Shown: in pieces, positions 20,913 to 29,798 of the stretch | Layout of the letters: the number at the start of each line of letters is the position of its first letter | Numbering within the stretch: the stretch's first letter is position 1 | Assembly: GCF_030271535.1 (NCBI RefSeq) | Contig: NZ_JASCXJ010000024.1 | Span: 23,476 to 87,475, forward strand | Reading direction: 5' to 3' | DNA from: Nocardiopsis sp. ATB16-24 | GTDB lineage: Bacteria; Actinomycetota; Actinomycetes; Streptosporangiales; Streptosporangiaceae | Length of the DNA: 64,000 bases | Translations under genes and position numbers: made by a program | Notes under the pieces: model-generated | Seen by the model: the letters and a program-made list of their open reading frames with translations, nothing else | Told to the model about the DNA's origin: nothing | The model's database searches: none

Positions 20913-23237
20913 ATGTCCACCACCTCGTACCCCACCAGCGCCCACTGGGGCAGCTACAGCGTGGTCGTCGACGACGGGCGTGTGGTGGGGGTGCGGCCGG
21001 ATCCGGACGACCCGGCGCCCTCCCCCCTGATCGACAACACACCAGTGGCCCAGCACCACGTGTCACGGGTGGCGCGCCCGGCGGTACGACGGCGATGGCT
21101 GGAGAACGGGCCCGGGCCGGATCCGCGCCGGGGCGAGCCCGACGACGACTACGTCGAGGTGGAGTGGTCCCGGGTGCTGGACCTGCTCGCGGGCGAGTTG
21201 GACCGGGTCCGTGGCGAACACGGCAACGAGGCGATCTTCGGCGGGTCCTACGGGTGGGGCAGCGCGGGCCGGATCCACCACGCGCAGAGTCAGTTGCACC
21301 GTTTCCTCAACACCATCGGCGGCTACACGAGTTCGCGCACCACCTACAGCCACGGCGCGGTGGAGGTGCTCTTCCCCCACCTCCTCGGCGCCCCGGGGAC
21401 CAGCCGGCTTCTTCACCGGGCACCCGCCTGGACACAGATCCGCCGGCACACCGAACTGTTGGTGACCTTCGGCGGGCTGCGGGTGTCCAACACCTGGATC
21501 GCCGCGGGCGGCCGGACGGCGCAGACCGCGGGGCCACAGATGCACGCGGCCTCGGAGGCCGGTGTGGAGTTCGTGTCCCTGTCTCCGCTGCGCGACGACG
21601 TTCCGGAGGGGGTGAAGTCCGAGTGGTTGTCGTTGGTCCCGGGGACCGACACCGCGGTGATGCTGGCGTTGATGCACGTCCTTTTCACCGAGGGGCTGGC
21701 CGACACGGACTTCCTGGACCGGTACACGGTGGGCGCCGACGTGGTGCGCGCCTACGTGCTGGGAGAGCGTGACGAGCGCGGGGGACCGCGAGGGACGGAG
21801 CGCACCCCCGAGTGGGCGGAGCGGATCAGCGGGGTCCCCGCCGGGGAACTGCGAGCGCTGGCCCGGCGCATGGCCCGCGGCCGCACCCTGGTCAACGTGG
21901 GCTGGTCGGTACAGCGCGCCCGTTACGGCGAGCAGCCGCTGTGGGCGGGTCTGGCGCTGGCCTGCTGTCTGGGGCAGGTGGGGCTGCCCGGTGGCGGGTT
22001 CGCGTCGGGATACGGGTCGATGGGCAACTACGGCGGCGGTGCCACCCCGGTGGGGCTGCCGCGGATGCCGCAGGGCGCCAACCCGGTGGACGCGTTCATC
22101 CCGGTGGCCAAGATCGCCGACATGCTGTTGAACCCGGGAGGCCGCTACGACTACGACGGCGAGGAGCGCCGTTATCCGGACATCCGGCTCGTGTACTGGG
22201 CCGGCGGCAACCCGTTCCACCACCACCAGGACCTGGCGCGGCTGTCGCGGGCCTTCGGTCGGCCCGAGACCGTGGTGGTGCACGAGACCCACTGGACGGC
22301 GACGGCGCGCCACGCCGACATCGTCATCCCGGCGACGACCGTGCTGGAGCGCGACGACCTGACCGGAAGCCGCGGCGACCTGGCGTTGCGGGCGATGCGG
22401 CGAGCGGTGGAGCCGCACGGCCAGGCGCGCGACGAGTACGACACCTACGCCGACCTGGCCGAACGTATGGGGGTGCGCGAGAAGTTCACCGAGGGACGCA
22501 CCAGCGGCGAGTGGATGCGCCTGGCCTACGGACGCTGGCGTTCCCTGGCCGCACGGCACGGACTGGACGTCCCGGATTTCGACGAGTTCTGGGAGCGCGG
22601 CCGGGTGGACATGCCAGGGCGGGTGGAGGACGAGGCGCTTTTGGCCGAGTTCCGCGCCGACCCGGAGGCGCATGCGCTGCGTACGCCCAGCGGTCGCATC
22701 GAACTGTTCTCGGAGACGATCGCCTCGTTCGGCTACCAGGACTGCCCCGGCCACCCGGTGTGGTCGCCCGGTCCGGTGCTGTCCGACGACGAGGACCACC
22801 CGCTGGTGCTCGTGGCCAACCAACCACGCGGGAGCATGCACAGCCAACAGGAGATGGGAGCCCACAGCATGGCGCAGAAGGTCGCCGGGCGGTCTCCGTT
22901 GAGGATGCACCCCACCGACGCGCGGGCCCTCGGGGTGGCCGACGGGGACGTGGTGCGGGTGTCGAGCCCCCGGGGCTCGTGCCTGGCGGGCCTGGTGGTG
23001 AGCGACGCCCTGCGCCCGGGTGTGGTGCAGTTGTCGACGGGGGCCTGGTACGACCCCTCCGCGCCGGGGGTGACGTGCGCGCACGGGAACCCGAACGTCC
23101 TGACGGAGGACGTGGGCACGTCCTCGCTGAGCCAGGGATGCACGGGTCAGCTCGTACGGGTGCGCGTGGAACCGTTCCGGGGCGAGGTGCCGCCGGTGCG
23201 CGCGTTCGCACCACCGAGGGGGACCACCCCGGCGTGA
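20913..23237 (+). CDS. Molybdopterin-dependent oxidoreductase (BisC/DMSO-reductase type)
   Basis: 774 residues of the DMSO reductase superfamily that binds molybdenum-bis-MGD. It lacks the N-terminal Cys cluster of iron-sulfur members and has TYSHGA where TorA/BisC enzymes place the serine Mo ligand. C-terminal motifs VLVANQPRGSMHSQ and MGAHSMAQK match the cofactor-binding domain. No twin-arginine signal is present, so it is cytoplasmic, like biotin sulfoxide reductase or methionine sulfoxide reductase BisC. ATG 20913 follows AGGAGGA. No electron-transfer subunit is adjacent. Substrate (biotin or methionine sulfoxide) is inferred only. Confidence 0.85.
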   Translation: MSTTSYPTSAHWGSYSVVVDDGRVVGVRPDPDDPAPSPLIDNTPVAQHHVSRVARPAVRRRWLENGPGPDPRRGEPDDDYVEVEWSRVLDLLAGELDRVRGEHGNEAIFGGSYGWGSAGRIHHAQSQLHRFLNTIGGYTSSRTTYSHGAVEVLFPHLLGAPGTSRLLHRAPAWTQIRRHTELLVTFGGLRVSNTWIAAGGRTAQTAGPQMHAASEAGVEFVSLSPLRDDVPEGVKSEWLSLVPGTDTAVMLALMHVLFTEGLADTDFLDRYTVGADVVRAYVLGERDERGGPRGTERTPEWAERISGVPAGELRALARRMARGRTLVNVGWSVQRARYGEQPLWAGLALACCLGQVGLPGGGFASGYGSMGNYGGGATPVGLPRMPQGANPVDAFIPVAKIADMLLNPGGRYDYDGEERRYPDIRLVYWAGGNPFHHHQDLARLSRAFGRPETVVVHETHWTATARHADIVIPATTVLERDDLTGSRGDLALRAMRRAVEPHGQARDEYDTYADLAERMGVREKFTEGRTSGEWMRLAYGRWRSLAARHGLDVPDFDEFWERGRVDMPGRVEDEALLAEFRADPEAHALRTPSGRIELFSETIASFGYQDCPGHPVWSPGPVLSDDEDHPLVLVANQPRGSMHSQQEMGAHSMAQKVAGRSPLRMHPTDARALGVADGDVVRVSSPRGSCLAGLVVSDALRPGVVQLSTGAWYDPSAPGVTCAHGNPNVLTEDVGTSSLSQGCTGQLVRVRVEPFRGEVPPVRAFAPPRGTTPA

Positions 23238-23282
23238 GCCCGGCGGGGAACGCCCGACCGCCTCCGGCCGTGCGCCGTCGTC

Positions 23283-25475
23283 TCAGCGGGTCAGAAGACG
23301 GTCCACCCGGCGGGGCAGCGTCGCTCCCACCAGGCCGAGGATCGCGTATCCCACCTGACCGGGGGCGAGCATCCCCAGGATCGCACCGGTGTTGGCGGTG
23401 GGCGCGCGCAGGAACTCGCGCATGCGCGGGTGGGCGTGCGGTACGCCGTTGCCCGACAGCAGCAGGGTGAGCACCGCGGTCAGGGCCATGGCCGCCCAGA
23501 ACGTCTCCACGGAGGTCAGACCGCCGAGCCAACCCTGGACCCGGTCCAGAGCCACGTAGGCGTAGGCGGATTCCCCCGTCGTCACGGTGGCGGGAACGGA
23601 GAACGCGGGGAGCATCGCGGCGGCGCCCATGGCACCCATGGCCGCCATGGCCCCGGTGACCCCGCCGGTGGCGGCCAGCCCCAGCCGCCCGGCCAGGTCA
23701 CGGGCCTGTCGGGTGAGCTCCTCCTGAGAGGGGTGGTGGCGCCAGGGCCGTCCGGCCGACCGTGCCTCGCCCATGGCGTTGGCCCTGCGCCGACGCAGGA
23801 ACCGCCAGGTGTCGCAGAGCACCCCGGGCCCGCGTCGCGCGGCGATGGTGGCGACGGCGAGTTCGTGGACGATCATGGACAGGGTGGTGGCCAGGGTGAC
23901 CGGCAGATCCACCCAGGACAGCGCCGTCCTGCGGAACAACGGTGCGATGTCGGCGGGCACCCGGACGCGCATGGCCACGGAACGCCCCCTGGCCCGGCGA
24001 CGCAGGCGCACCAACGGGGGTCGTCCGGGCAGTGGAGGCGTGGACTCGGCCGCGGTCGCGATCATCCGGTAGTCCATCGCGACCGCGCACACCAGCGACA
24101 GCACCAACAGCCAAGGGGTGAGGACCCCACCACCGAGGAGACCGTGCACCAGCTCCGAGGCGGGGTGGAGTTCGGCGCCGGCCAGCCTCGCGTTGAGGTT
24201 CAGATGCTCCAGGACCGCCAGGAGCATCGCGCTCGGGGGCAGCAGCCACAACCATCTTCCGTGGTGACGGCCCACGATCGCCAGCCCGAGGGCGGCGCCG
24301 ACCAGCCCCGTGGTGACGGCGTGACCGGAGAAGACCGCCAGCACGTCGCCCGCCGGATCGGTGACGGTGGTCCCGCCCGGCAGGAACAGGCCCGTGTCGG
24401 CGGAGAGGTCGGGACCACCGAGGGACACCTCGGTGAACAGGCGTTCGGCGAGTTGGAACCCGGCTCCGGAGGCGGCGGCCAGCAACAGGAAGTCCACGGC
24501 GGCCAGGCGGCGCAGCCTCCGGCGGGCCACCAGGGGCAGGAGCAGCAGCGGGAGCAGTTTGCCCGGCTCCTCCACGAACACCGCGACGTAGGTGTAGCCG
24601 AGCACGCTGTAGGGGTCGACGTCGAGAAGCCGGGCCACGGCCGCCTCGGCGAGGGCGAGGGGCCACACCAGCAGCGCGCCGACCGCGGCCACGCGCAGGA
24701 GGGTGGCGAAGGAGACGGTGCGGGAGCGCGCCGGCCAGGCCAGTTGGAACAACAGCACGAAGGCGGCGATCAGGGCGGACGGTACGACGCCCAGACCGGG
24801 GACGAGCAGAGGGGCGACGAGCAGTGCCGCCACCATGAGCCATCCCCAGGCTCCGCGCATGGCGCGCAGGAAGCGGATCGTGCGCGCGGAGCGCTCACGG
24901 GCACGGTCCACTCCACGCGACAGACGTTCGACCAGGTCGGGCCCCGGGCCACGGGGAGCGCGGGCGTGGCGGGCGCCGGTCTCGGCACAGCGGTAGAGCT
25001 GGGCCGCGCGGGTGAGCACGGCCCCGCCCTCGGCGCGGGCGCGCGCGCCGAAGTGGGCACGGGCCTGGGGGATGTCCGCGCCGACGAGTTCGCGGACGAA
25101 GTCGGCGGGACCGGCGGCGACGGTGAGTTCGTCGGCGGTGACCAGGACCGCCGCGGAGAAGTCCTCGACGCAGACCAGGAAGTCGGTGGGCGTGGGCCCC
25201 CATCCGCGGATGAGGTCGATGAGCGTGTCGGTGTCGAGCGGGACTTCGGTGACGGGAGCGTAGGAGAACTCGGCCCTGGTCCGGCAGACCAGGAGCCGGT
25301 CGACGCCCATGGCCCGCCCCGCGGCGACGATCGCGCGGATGAGGTTGCGGTCGCGCGGCACGAGGAAGGGGGTGGTGACCTTGCCGTCGATCCTGATCCA
25401 GTGGGGATCGAACTCGGTCGCTCCGGCACAGACGCGCAGCACGAGGTCCCGTGCGAGCATGGCCTGTTCTTCCAT
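23283..25475 (-). CDS. PrsW-family intramembrane metalloprotease with N-terminal soluble domain
   Basis: About 730 residues. A soluble N-terminal domain (about 1-215) of unknown type precedes a polytopic membrane region. PrsW signatures are visible: VEEPGK near 301, GFQLAER shortly after, and GHAVTTGLVGAALG near 381, consistent with Glu/His zinc coordination in the membrane. PrsW proteases cleave anti-sigma factors in Bacillus; no sigma/anti-sigma pair adjoins here. A second group of helices follows (about 510-720), so the protein is much longer than the usual 200-400-residue PrsW. ATG 25475 is preceded by GAGGAAA. Confidence 0.75.
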   Translation of the reverse strand: MEEQAMLARDLVLRVCAGATEFDPHWIRIDGKVTTPFLVPRDRNLIRAIVAAGRAMGVDRLLVCRTRAEFSYAPVTEVPLDTDTLIDLIRGWGPTPTDFLVCVEDFSAAVLVTADELTVAAGPADFVRELVGADIPQARAHFGARARAEGGAVLTRAAQLYRCAETGARHARAPRGPGPDLVERLSRGVDRARERSARTIRFLRAMRGAWGWLMVAALLVAPLLVPGLGVVPSALIAAFVLLFQLAWPARSRTVSFATLLRVAAVGALLVWPLALAEAAVARLLDVDPYSVLGYTYVAVFVEEPGKLLPLLLLPLVARRRLRRLAAVDFLLLAAASGAGFQLAERLFTEVSLGGPDLSADTGLFLPGGTTVTDPAGDVLAVFSGHAVTTGLVGAALGLAIVGRHHGRWLWLLPPSAMLLAVLEHLNLNARLAGAELHPASELVHGLLGGGVLTPWLLVLSLVCAVAMDYRMIATAAESTPPLPGRPPLVRLRRRARGRSVAMRVRVPADIAPLFRRTALSWVDLPVTLATTLSMIVHELAVATIAARRGPGVLCDTWRFLRRRRANAMGEARSAGRPWRHHPSQEELTRQARDLAGRLGLAATGGVTGAMAAMGAMGAAAMLPAFSVPATVTTGESAYAYVALDRVQGWLGGLTSVETFWAAMALTAVLTLLLSGNGVPHAHPRMREFLRAPTANTGAILGMLAPGQVGYAILGLVGATLPRRVDRLLTR

Positions 25476-25568
25476 GGGGTTTCCTCGTGCCTTGCGGGGG
25501 GCGAACACGTGAGGCCGTCTCGTCGCCTCCGGACGGTCCGGCCCCGACCGAGCATAACGGTGGCACCC

Positions 25569-26180
25569 TCACTCGGACGAGGGCGCGGCCCCGGAGGCTT
25601 CCGCCGTCTCCCTGGAGGGGCGGGGACCGGCGCCGAAGGCGTCGGCGCACAGCTGCGCGAAGTGCCGGACGCCGGGAAGGTCGAGGGCCCACCCGGCGAA
25701 GGCCCACCCCAGGTGAAGGTGTTCGAGTGCCCTGGCCAGCGCGGACACCCCGCTCCAGCGTGACCCGTCGGGGGTCTGGTAGGTCAGGCGGTACAGCACC
25801 TCGGGATGTTCGGCGGCGGGTTCGAGTTCCAGTGCCACGGGCGAGCGGGCGGCCAACCAGCGGCCCAGCCCTCGACACATGTCACAGTCCGCCGCGACGT
25901 AGAGCAGGCCCGGTGTGCGGCCGTGCCACGGACGCCACCGCGGCAGCCACGACCGCACACCCGACCGGTAGGTCTCCCAGTCCCGCCCGAAGGTCTCGCG
26001 CAACCGCCCGGTCTCGTGCCATCCGGCGAACCCGACACCGTAGACGAAGGAGACCACAGCGCCGATCAGCAGCCACGGGTCGCCCGTCACCAGGGACAGG
26101 AGCGGGTAGGCCACGGCGAGGGTGGCCTGCATCGGGTTCCGTAGATAGGCGTAGGGGCCGCTGGTGACCAGTCGTGGCCG
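25569..26180 (-). pseudogene. 5'-truncated isoprenylcysteine-methyltransferase-like gene with CxxC domain
   Basis: From 26180 down, the minus-strand frame reads RLVTSGPYAYLRNPMQ, the conserved entry into the catalytic half of ICMT/phospholipid-methyltransferase-like membrane enzymes, followed by two helices and the family-typical FGRDWETYR. A second part (about residues 75-185 of the 187-residue ATG frame) carries CDMCRGLGRWL, a thioredoxin-like or DUF393-like CxxC motif. The first membrane helices are missing: upstream of 26180 the sequence becomes a TetR gene on the other strand. Any translation would have to begin at ATG 26132 inside the conserved motif. I regard it as broken, unless the assembly is collapsed here. 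Confidence 0.7.
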
Positions 26181-26719
26181 ACGCCAACTCGGCGCTGGTC
26201 TTCTACCACTTCGGCGGAGTCGACCAGTTGTTGCTGGCCGCGTTGGACCGCTCCGGTTCCGAACGCATGGCCATGTACCGCGAGGTCGCCGCTCGGGCGA
26301 ACACCCTGGAGGAACTGGTGGAGGCGGCCATGCACATCTACCGGACCGACCTGGAGCGCGGCTACATCACCGAGTTCTCCGAGCTGGTGGCCGCCGCCGT
26401 CACCAAACCGGAGCTGCGCCGGGAGATCCGGGCCCGTTCCGAACCCTGGATCGCGTTCATCGAACAGGAGTGGAACCGGGTGCTGGCCGGTTCCGCTCTG
26501 GGAAGGCTGCTTCCCGCCCGCGAGGTGGCCTACGGCGCGATCACGTTCTACCTCGGCGTGAACCTGTTCTCGGTGTTGGACGAGGACCACTCGCGTACCG
26601 AGGCGGTCTTCGACCTCGCCGCGGGGCTGGCGCCCCGGGCCCGACTGCTCACACTGCGCCTCCCCCGCCGGGACCGCGACGTAGGCTCGCCTCCGGACGA
26701 GAAAGAGGAAGGCGCATGA
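26174..26719 (+). pseudogene. TetR-family regulator lacking most of its DNA-binding domain
   Basis: The readable part begins VADANSALVFYHFGG, the end of the TetR recognition helix and turn, and continues through a normal ligand-binding domain of about 170 residues. The first 40 or so residues (helices 1-2 of the HTH) are absent; an in-frame stop lies at 26165 and no ribosome site precedes GTG 26174. A regulator cannot bind DNA without that part. The lost 5' end abuts the lost 5' end of the divergent methyltransferase-like gene, so one deletion probably removed both starts and the shared promoter. Its stop codon overlaps the NUDIX start (ATGA). Confidence 0.7.
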
Positions 26720-27204
26720 GCGGCGGTATCACGGTGACACCCGGGATCGAGTTCCCGGACACCTCCGACGGACGGACCCACGTGGCGGGCGCGGCCATCG
26801 CGGACGACCGGGGCAGGATCTTCGCGCAGCGCCGGTCCGCCACGCGCAAGGTGTTCCCCTACTGCTGGGACATCGTCAGCGGACACGTCGAGCGAGGGGA
26901 GGACATGCTCGACACCCTGGCCCGCGAGGTGGAGGAGGAGACCGGATGGCGGTTGACCACCGTGCTCGCGGAGCTGTTCCGGATCGCCTGGGACCCCGGT
27001 GACGGCCTCACCAGACACGAGGTGGACTACCTGGTACGGGTGGAGGGCGACCTGGACGCCCCTCGTCTGGAACCGGGCAGGCACACCGAGTTCATGTGGG
27101 TGGACGACTCCCTGGTGCACCGACTGCGCGACCCTCGCGACCCGGCCGACTACTTCGTCACCGACATCGTGCGACGGGGCCTGGACGCGGTGCGCGTCCA
27201 CTGA
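26716..27204 (+). CDS. NUDIX hydrolase
   Basis: 162 residues with a complete Nudix box, G-x5-E-x7-REVEEETGW at 56-78, which binds the catalytic Mg2+ for hydrolysis of a nucleoside-diphosphate-linked substrate. The RSATRKVFPYCWDIVSGHV segment is typical of the subgroup resembling isopentenyl-diphosphate isomerase and YfcD. ATG 26716 has GAGGAAGG upstream and overlaps the stop of the TetR remnant by 4 nt, suggesting the two were an operon; its promoter was probably lost with the deletion upstream, which makes present-day expression doubtful. Substrate unknown. Confidence 0.85.
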   Translation: MSGGITVTPGIEFPDTSDGRTHVAGAAIADDRGRIFAQRRSATRKVFPYCWDIVSGHVERGEDMLDTLAREVEEETGWRLTTVLAELFRIAWDPGDGLTRHEVDYLVRVEGDLDAPRLEPGRHTEFMWVDDSLVHRLRDPRDPADYFVTDIVRRGLDAVRVH

Positions 27205-27247
27205 GTCCGCGCCGGACGCCAGGGAGCTCCTTTCGGCGGTGACGCCC

Positions 27248-28741
27248 TCACCCCGCTCGGCGGACCTCCTCGACCGCCAGCGACAGAGCGTCCATGAGGT
27301 CGGAGGCCCCGATCGGCGCGCCGTCCCGGGCCAACACGGCGGCGCGCCCGTGCAGATAGGCCCCGCACATCGCGGCCTCCCGTGCGGGCACCCCGGAGGA
27401 CAGCAGCGCGCCGATCGCACCGGACAGCACGTCACCGGTTCCGGCCGTGGCCAGCAGCGGCGTACCCGTCGGATTGGCCACCACCGGAGCACCGGGGTGC
27501 GCGATCAGCGTGGTCGAGCCCTTGAGCAGTACCGTGCATCCGAAATGGTCACGCGCTCGGGTGACGTGCTCCAGACGCCGCGCCTCGACCTCCCCGCGGT
27601 CCACACCCAGCAGTCGGGCCAACTCCCCCGCGTGCGGTGTCAGCAGGGTGTGCGCGGTCCGCTCTCGGAGCAGTTCGACCGAACGCCCCTCCTCGTCCCC
27701 CGCGAGCAGGGTGAGTCCGTCCGCGTCGACGAGCACGGGCAGGTCGCTGTCCAGGACCGCGCGGAGTTCGTCGGCGTTGGCCGGGTACGTGCCGCGTCCG
27801 GAGCCGATGACGACGGCCGAGGCGCGTGCGGGCGAAAGGTCGGTGCTGCTCTGTGGATCAAGGAGACTCGCGACGGTCTCCGGCCAGCGGGAGAGCACCT
27901 GGTCGACGACGGCGGCCCCGCCCCCGTAGCGGACCATGCCGACCCCGGTCCGCAGCGCCCCACCGACGCACAGGACCGCGGCCCCCCGGTACCGGTCCGA
28001 CCCGGCCCGCACGTCCAGCACGCCCCGCCGGTACTTGTCGGTCTCGGCGTCGGGGACGGGCAGGAGCGAGGCGATGTCCACAGCCTGTGGACGGACCAGG
28101 GCCGGTCCGGGAAGTTCGGGGGCCAGTCCGATGTCCACGAAGCGAATCCGGCCCGCGTGTTCGGCGCCCGGGTCGACGAACAGGCCCGGCTTGTGCGTAC
28201 CGAAGGTGACGGTGACATCGGCCCGGACCGCGTGACCGGGGACCTCTCCGGTGTCGGCGTCCACCCCGCTGGGCAGGTCGACCGAGACCACGGGAGCGGG
28301 CGCGTTCGCCGCGAGCAGGGCCAGGGTGGAGTGCGGCTTGCGCAGTCCTCCGCACCCTCCGATGCCGACGAGTCCGTCGACGATGAGGTCGGCGTCGAAC
28401 AGGTCGGTCTCGTCGACCTCGGCGTCACTGAACCACCAGGCCCGCCCACCCGCGGCGCGCAGAGCGGCGATACCGTCCTGGTGGGCTCCCCTTCCCGCGA
28501 GCAGGGCGTGCACGGTGGCCCCTCGGGTCGCGAGGTCCGCACCCGCGTAGAGTGCGTCGCCCCCGTTGTCGCCGCCGCCGACCATGAGCAGGATCCGCGC
28601 CCCGTAGACCCGGGGCAGGAGCCGGGCGCACTCGACGGCGAGCCCCGTCGCGGCCCTGCGCATGAGGGCTCCGTCGGGCAGACGTGCCATGAGCACCTGC
28701 TCGGCTTCGCGTACGACGCTGACGGTGTGTGCGGAGCGCAC
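27248..28741 (-). CDS. Bifunctional NAD(P)HX epimerase/dehydratase
   Basis: 497 residues, a fusion of the YjeF N-terminal epimerase (about 1-215; VGGGDNGGDALYAG nucleotide loop, VSVDLPSGVDADTG) and the ADP/ATP-dependent dehydratase (about 225-490; TPHAGELARLLG and AGTGDVLSGAIGALL). The enzyme repairs hydrated NADH and NADPH in the cytosol. GTG 28741 has GGGAGG at suitable spacing. In actinomycetes this gene is often near alr and glmS/glmM; here it is alone between a NUDIX gene and an amidase. Confidence 0.92.
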   Translation of the reverse strand: MRSAHTVSVVREAEQVLMARLPDGALMRRAATGLAVECARLLPRVYGARILLMVGGGDNGGDALYAGADLATRGATVHALLAGRGAHQDGIAALRAAGGRAWWFSDAEVDETDLFDADLIVDGLVGIGGCGGLRKPHSTLALLAANAPAPVVSVDLPSGVDADTGEVPGHAVRADVTVTFGTHKPGLFVDPGAEHAGRIRFVDIGLAPELPGPALVRPQAVDIASLLPVPDAETDKYRRGVLDVRAGSDRYRGAAVLCVGGALRTGVGMVRYGGGAAVVDQVLSRWPETVASLLDPQSSTDLSPARASAVVIGSGRGTYPANADELRAVLDSDLPVLVDADGLTLLAGDEEGRSVELLRERTAHTLLTPHAGELARLLGVDRGEVEARRLEHVTRARDHFGCTVLLKGSTTLIAHPGAPVVANPTGTPLLATAGTGDVLSGAIGALLSSGVPAREAAMCGAYLHGRAAVLARDGAPIGASDLMDALSLAVEEVRRAG

Positions 28742-28892
28742 CGGTCACCTCCCGGGAGTCGGTCACCCCCATCGTGCCGCAGCCTCGACGGCGCGATGCC
28801 CCTGCGCCACACGGTGAGCCCGTGACCAGAGAAAATCACTTCGCGCCATCGAACCACTACCCTTCGCAGTGTCGGCTTGACACAATGGAGGC

Positions 28893-29726
28893 ATGCCTCG
28901 ACCGAGCAAATACGTCTCTCGGTCCGACCTCGGGTGGGGCTCCTCACCCGCGGACGCGGCCGACCCTCGTTCCGGACTGGTCATCCATTACGACAGCGTC
29001 GATCAGGGGCTCGCCGGCAAGGAGCACTCGGCCTGCCTCTCCTACTGGCGCGACACCCACGCGTTCCACACCGGCCCCAGCCGTGGTTGGGTGGACATCG
29101 GATATTCCTTTATGTCCTGTTCTCACGGATATGTCATAGAAGGTCGGGGTCTGCGAAGAACCCAGGCCGCGCAGCCGGGCGGCAACTCCTCCCATTACTC
29201 GGTGACCCTGGCCACCGGGCCCTCGGACCCGATCACCCCCGAACAGATCAACGCGGTCCGCGCGCTGCGCCAATGGTTGATGGAGCCCGACACCTCCATC
29301 GCCGGAACGGTACTCGGCCACCGCGACTTCGTCTCCACGTCATGCCCCGGCGACAGGGCCTACGCCCTCGTCCGCGACGGCACGTTCGCACAGCCCCCCG
29401 GCCCGGTCACGGAGGTACACGACATGCTCGGACTACGCATCGGCAGCACGGGGGAGGCGGTCAAGCTCCTCCAACTCAGGGTCACGCGGGCGGGCTTCGG
29501 CGACGCCCTGGGCGAGAGCGGCGTGGACTCCGAGTACGGTCCCGCCACCGCCGAGGCCGTGCGGCTGTGCCGGGAGTACGTCGGAAGTCGGGCACTACCC
29601 GGCTACGGTGACAAGATGACCGCCCACGCGGTCGACCAGGTGGAAGCCGCCGTCACCAAGCGCGCCTTGGAGGGGGCCGTGGGGGACGCCGGCCAGAACG
29701 CCCCCGACGACCCGTCCCGGTCCTGA
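28893..29726 (+). CDS. N-acetylmuramoyl-L-alanine amidase (PGRP/Amidase_2) with peptidoglycan-binding domain
   Basis: 277 residues. The amidase domain (about 8-165) keeps the three zinc ligands His32 (VIHYD), His143 (GHRDF) and Cys151 (SCPGD). A peptidoglycan-binding-type domain follows (about 178-260; LRIGSTGEAVKLLQLRV). It would cut the lactyl-Ala bond of peptidoglycan, yet no signal peptide is visible, as in phage endolysins or non-classically released enzymes. Codons 70-90 use TAT, TTT, TGT, ATA and AGA, very unlike the rest of the gene. GGAGG is only 1 nt from ATG 28893, so it cannot be a normal ribosome site; CACAAT 6 nt upstream suggests a leaderless message. Confidence 0.85.
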   Translation: MPRPSKYVSRSDLGWGSSPADAADPRSGLVIHYDSVDQGLAGKEHSACLSYWRDTHAFHTGPSRGWVDIGYSFMSCSHGYVIEGRGLRRTQAAQPGGNSSHYSVTLATGPSDPITPEQINAVRALRQWLMEPDTSIAGTVLGHRDFVSTSCPGDRAYALVRDGTFAQPPGPVTEVHDMLGLRIGSTGEAVKLLQLRVTRAGFGDALGESGVDSEYGPATAEAVRLCREYVGSRALPGYGDKMTAHAVDQVEAAVTKRALEGAVGDAGQNAPDDPSRS

Positions 29727-29737
29727 GTCGCGGGCCC

Positions 29738-29772
29738 GGGCCCCGGCCGCGGGCGTCCCGCGACCGGGGCCC
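29738..29772. terminator. Bidirectional terminator hairpin
   Basis: A 16-bp stem with one C/A mismatch (arm GGGCCCCGGCCGCGGG, loop CGT) lies between the amidase and the convergent DUF4352 gene. Confidence 0.8.
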
Positions 29773-29798
29773 GTTGAGTCCCGGTCGGCCCGGGAACC

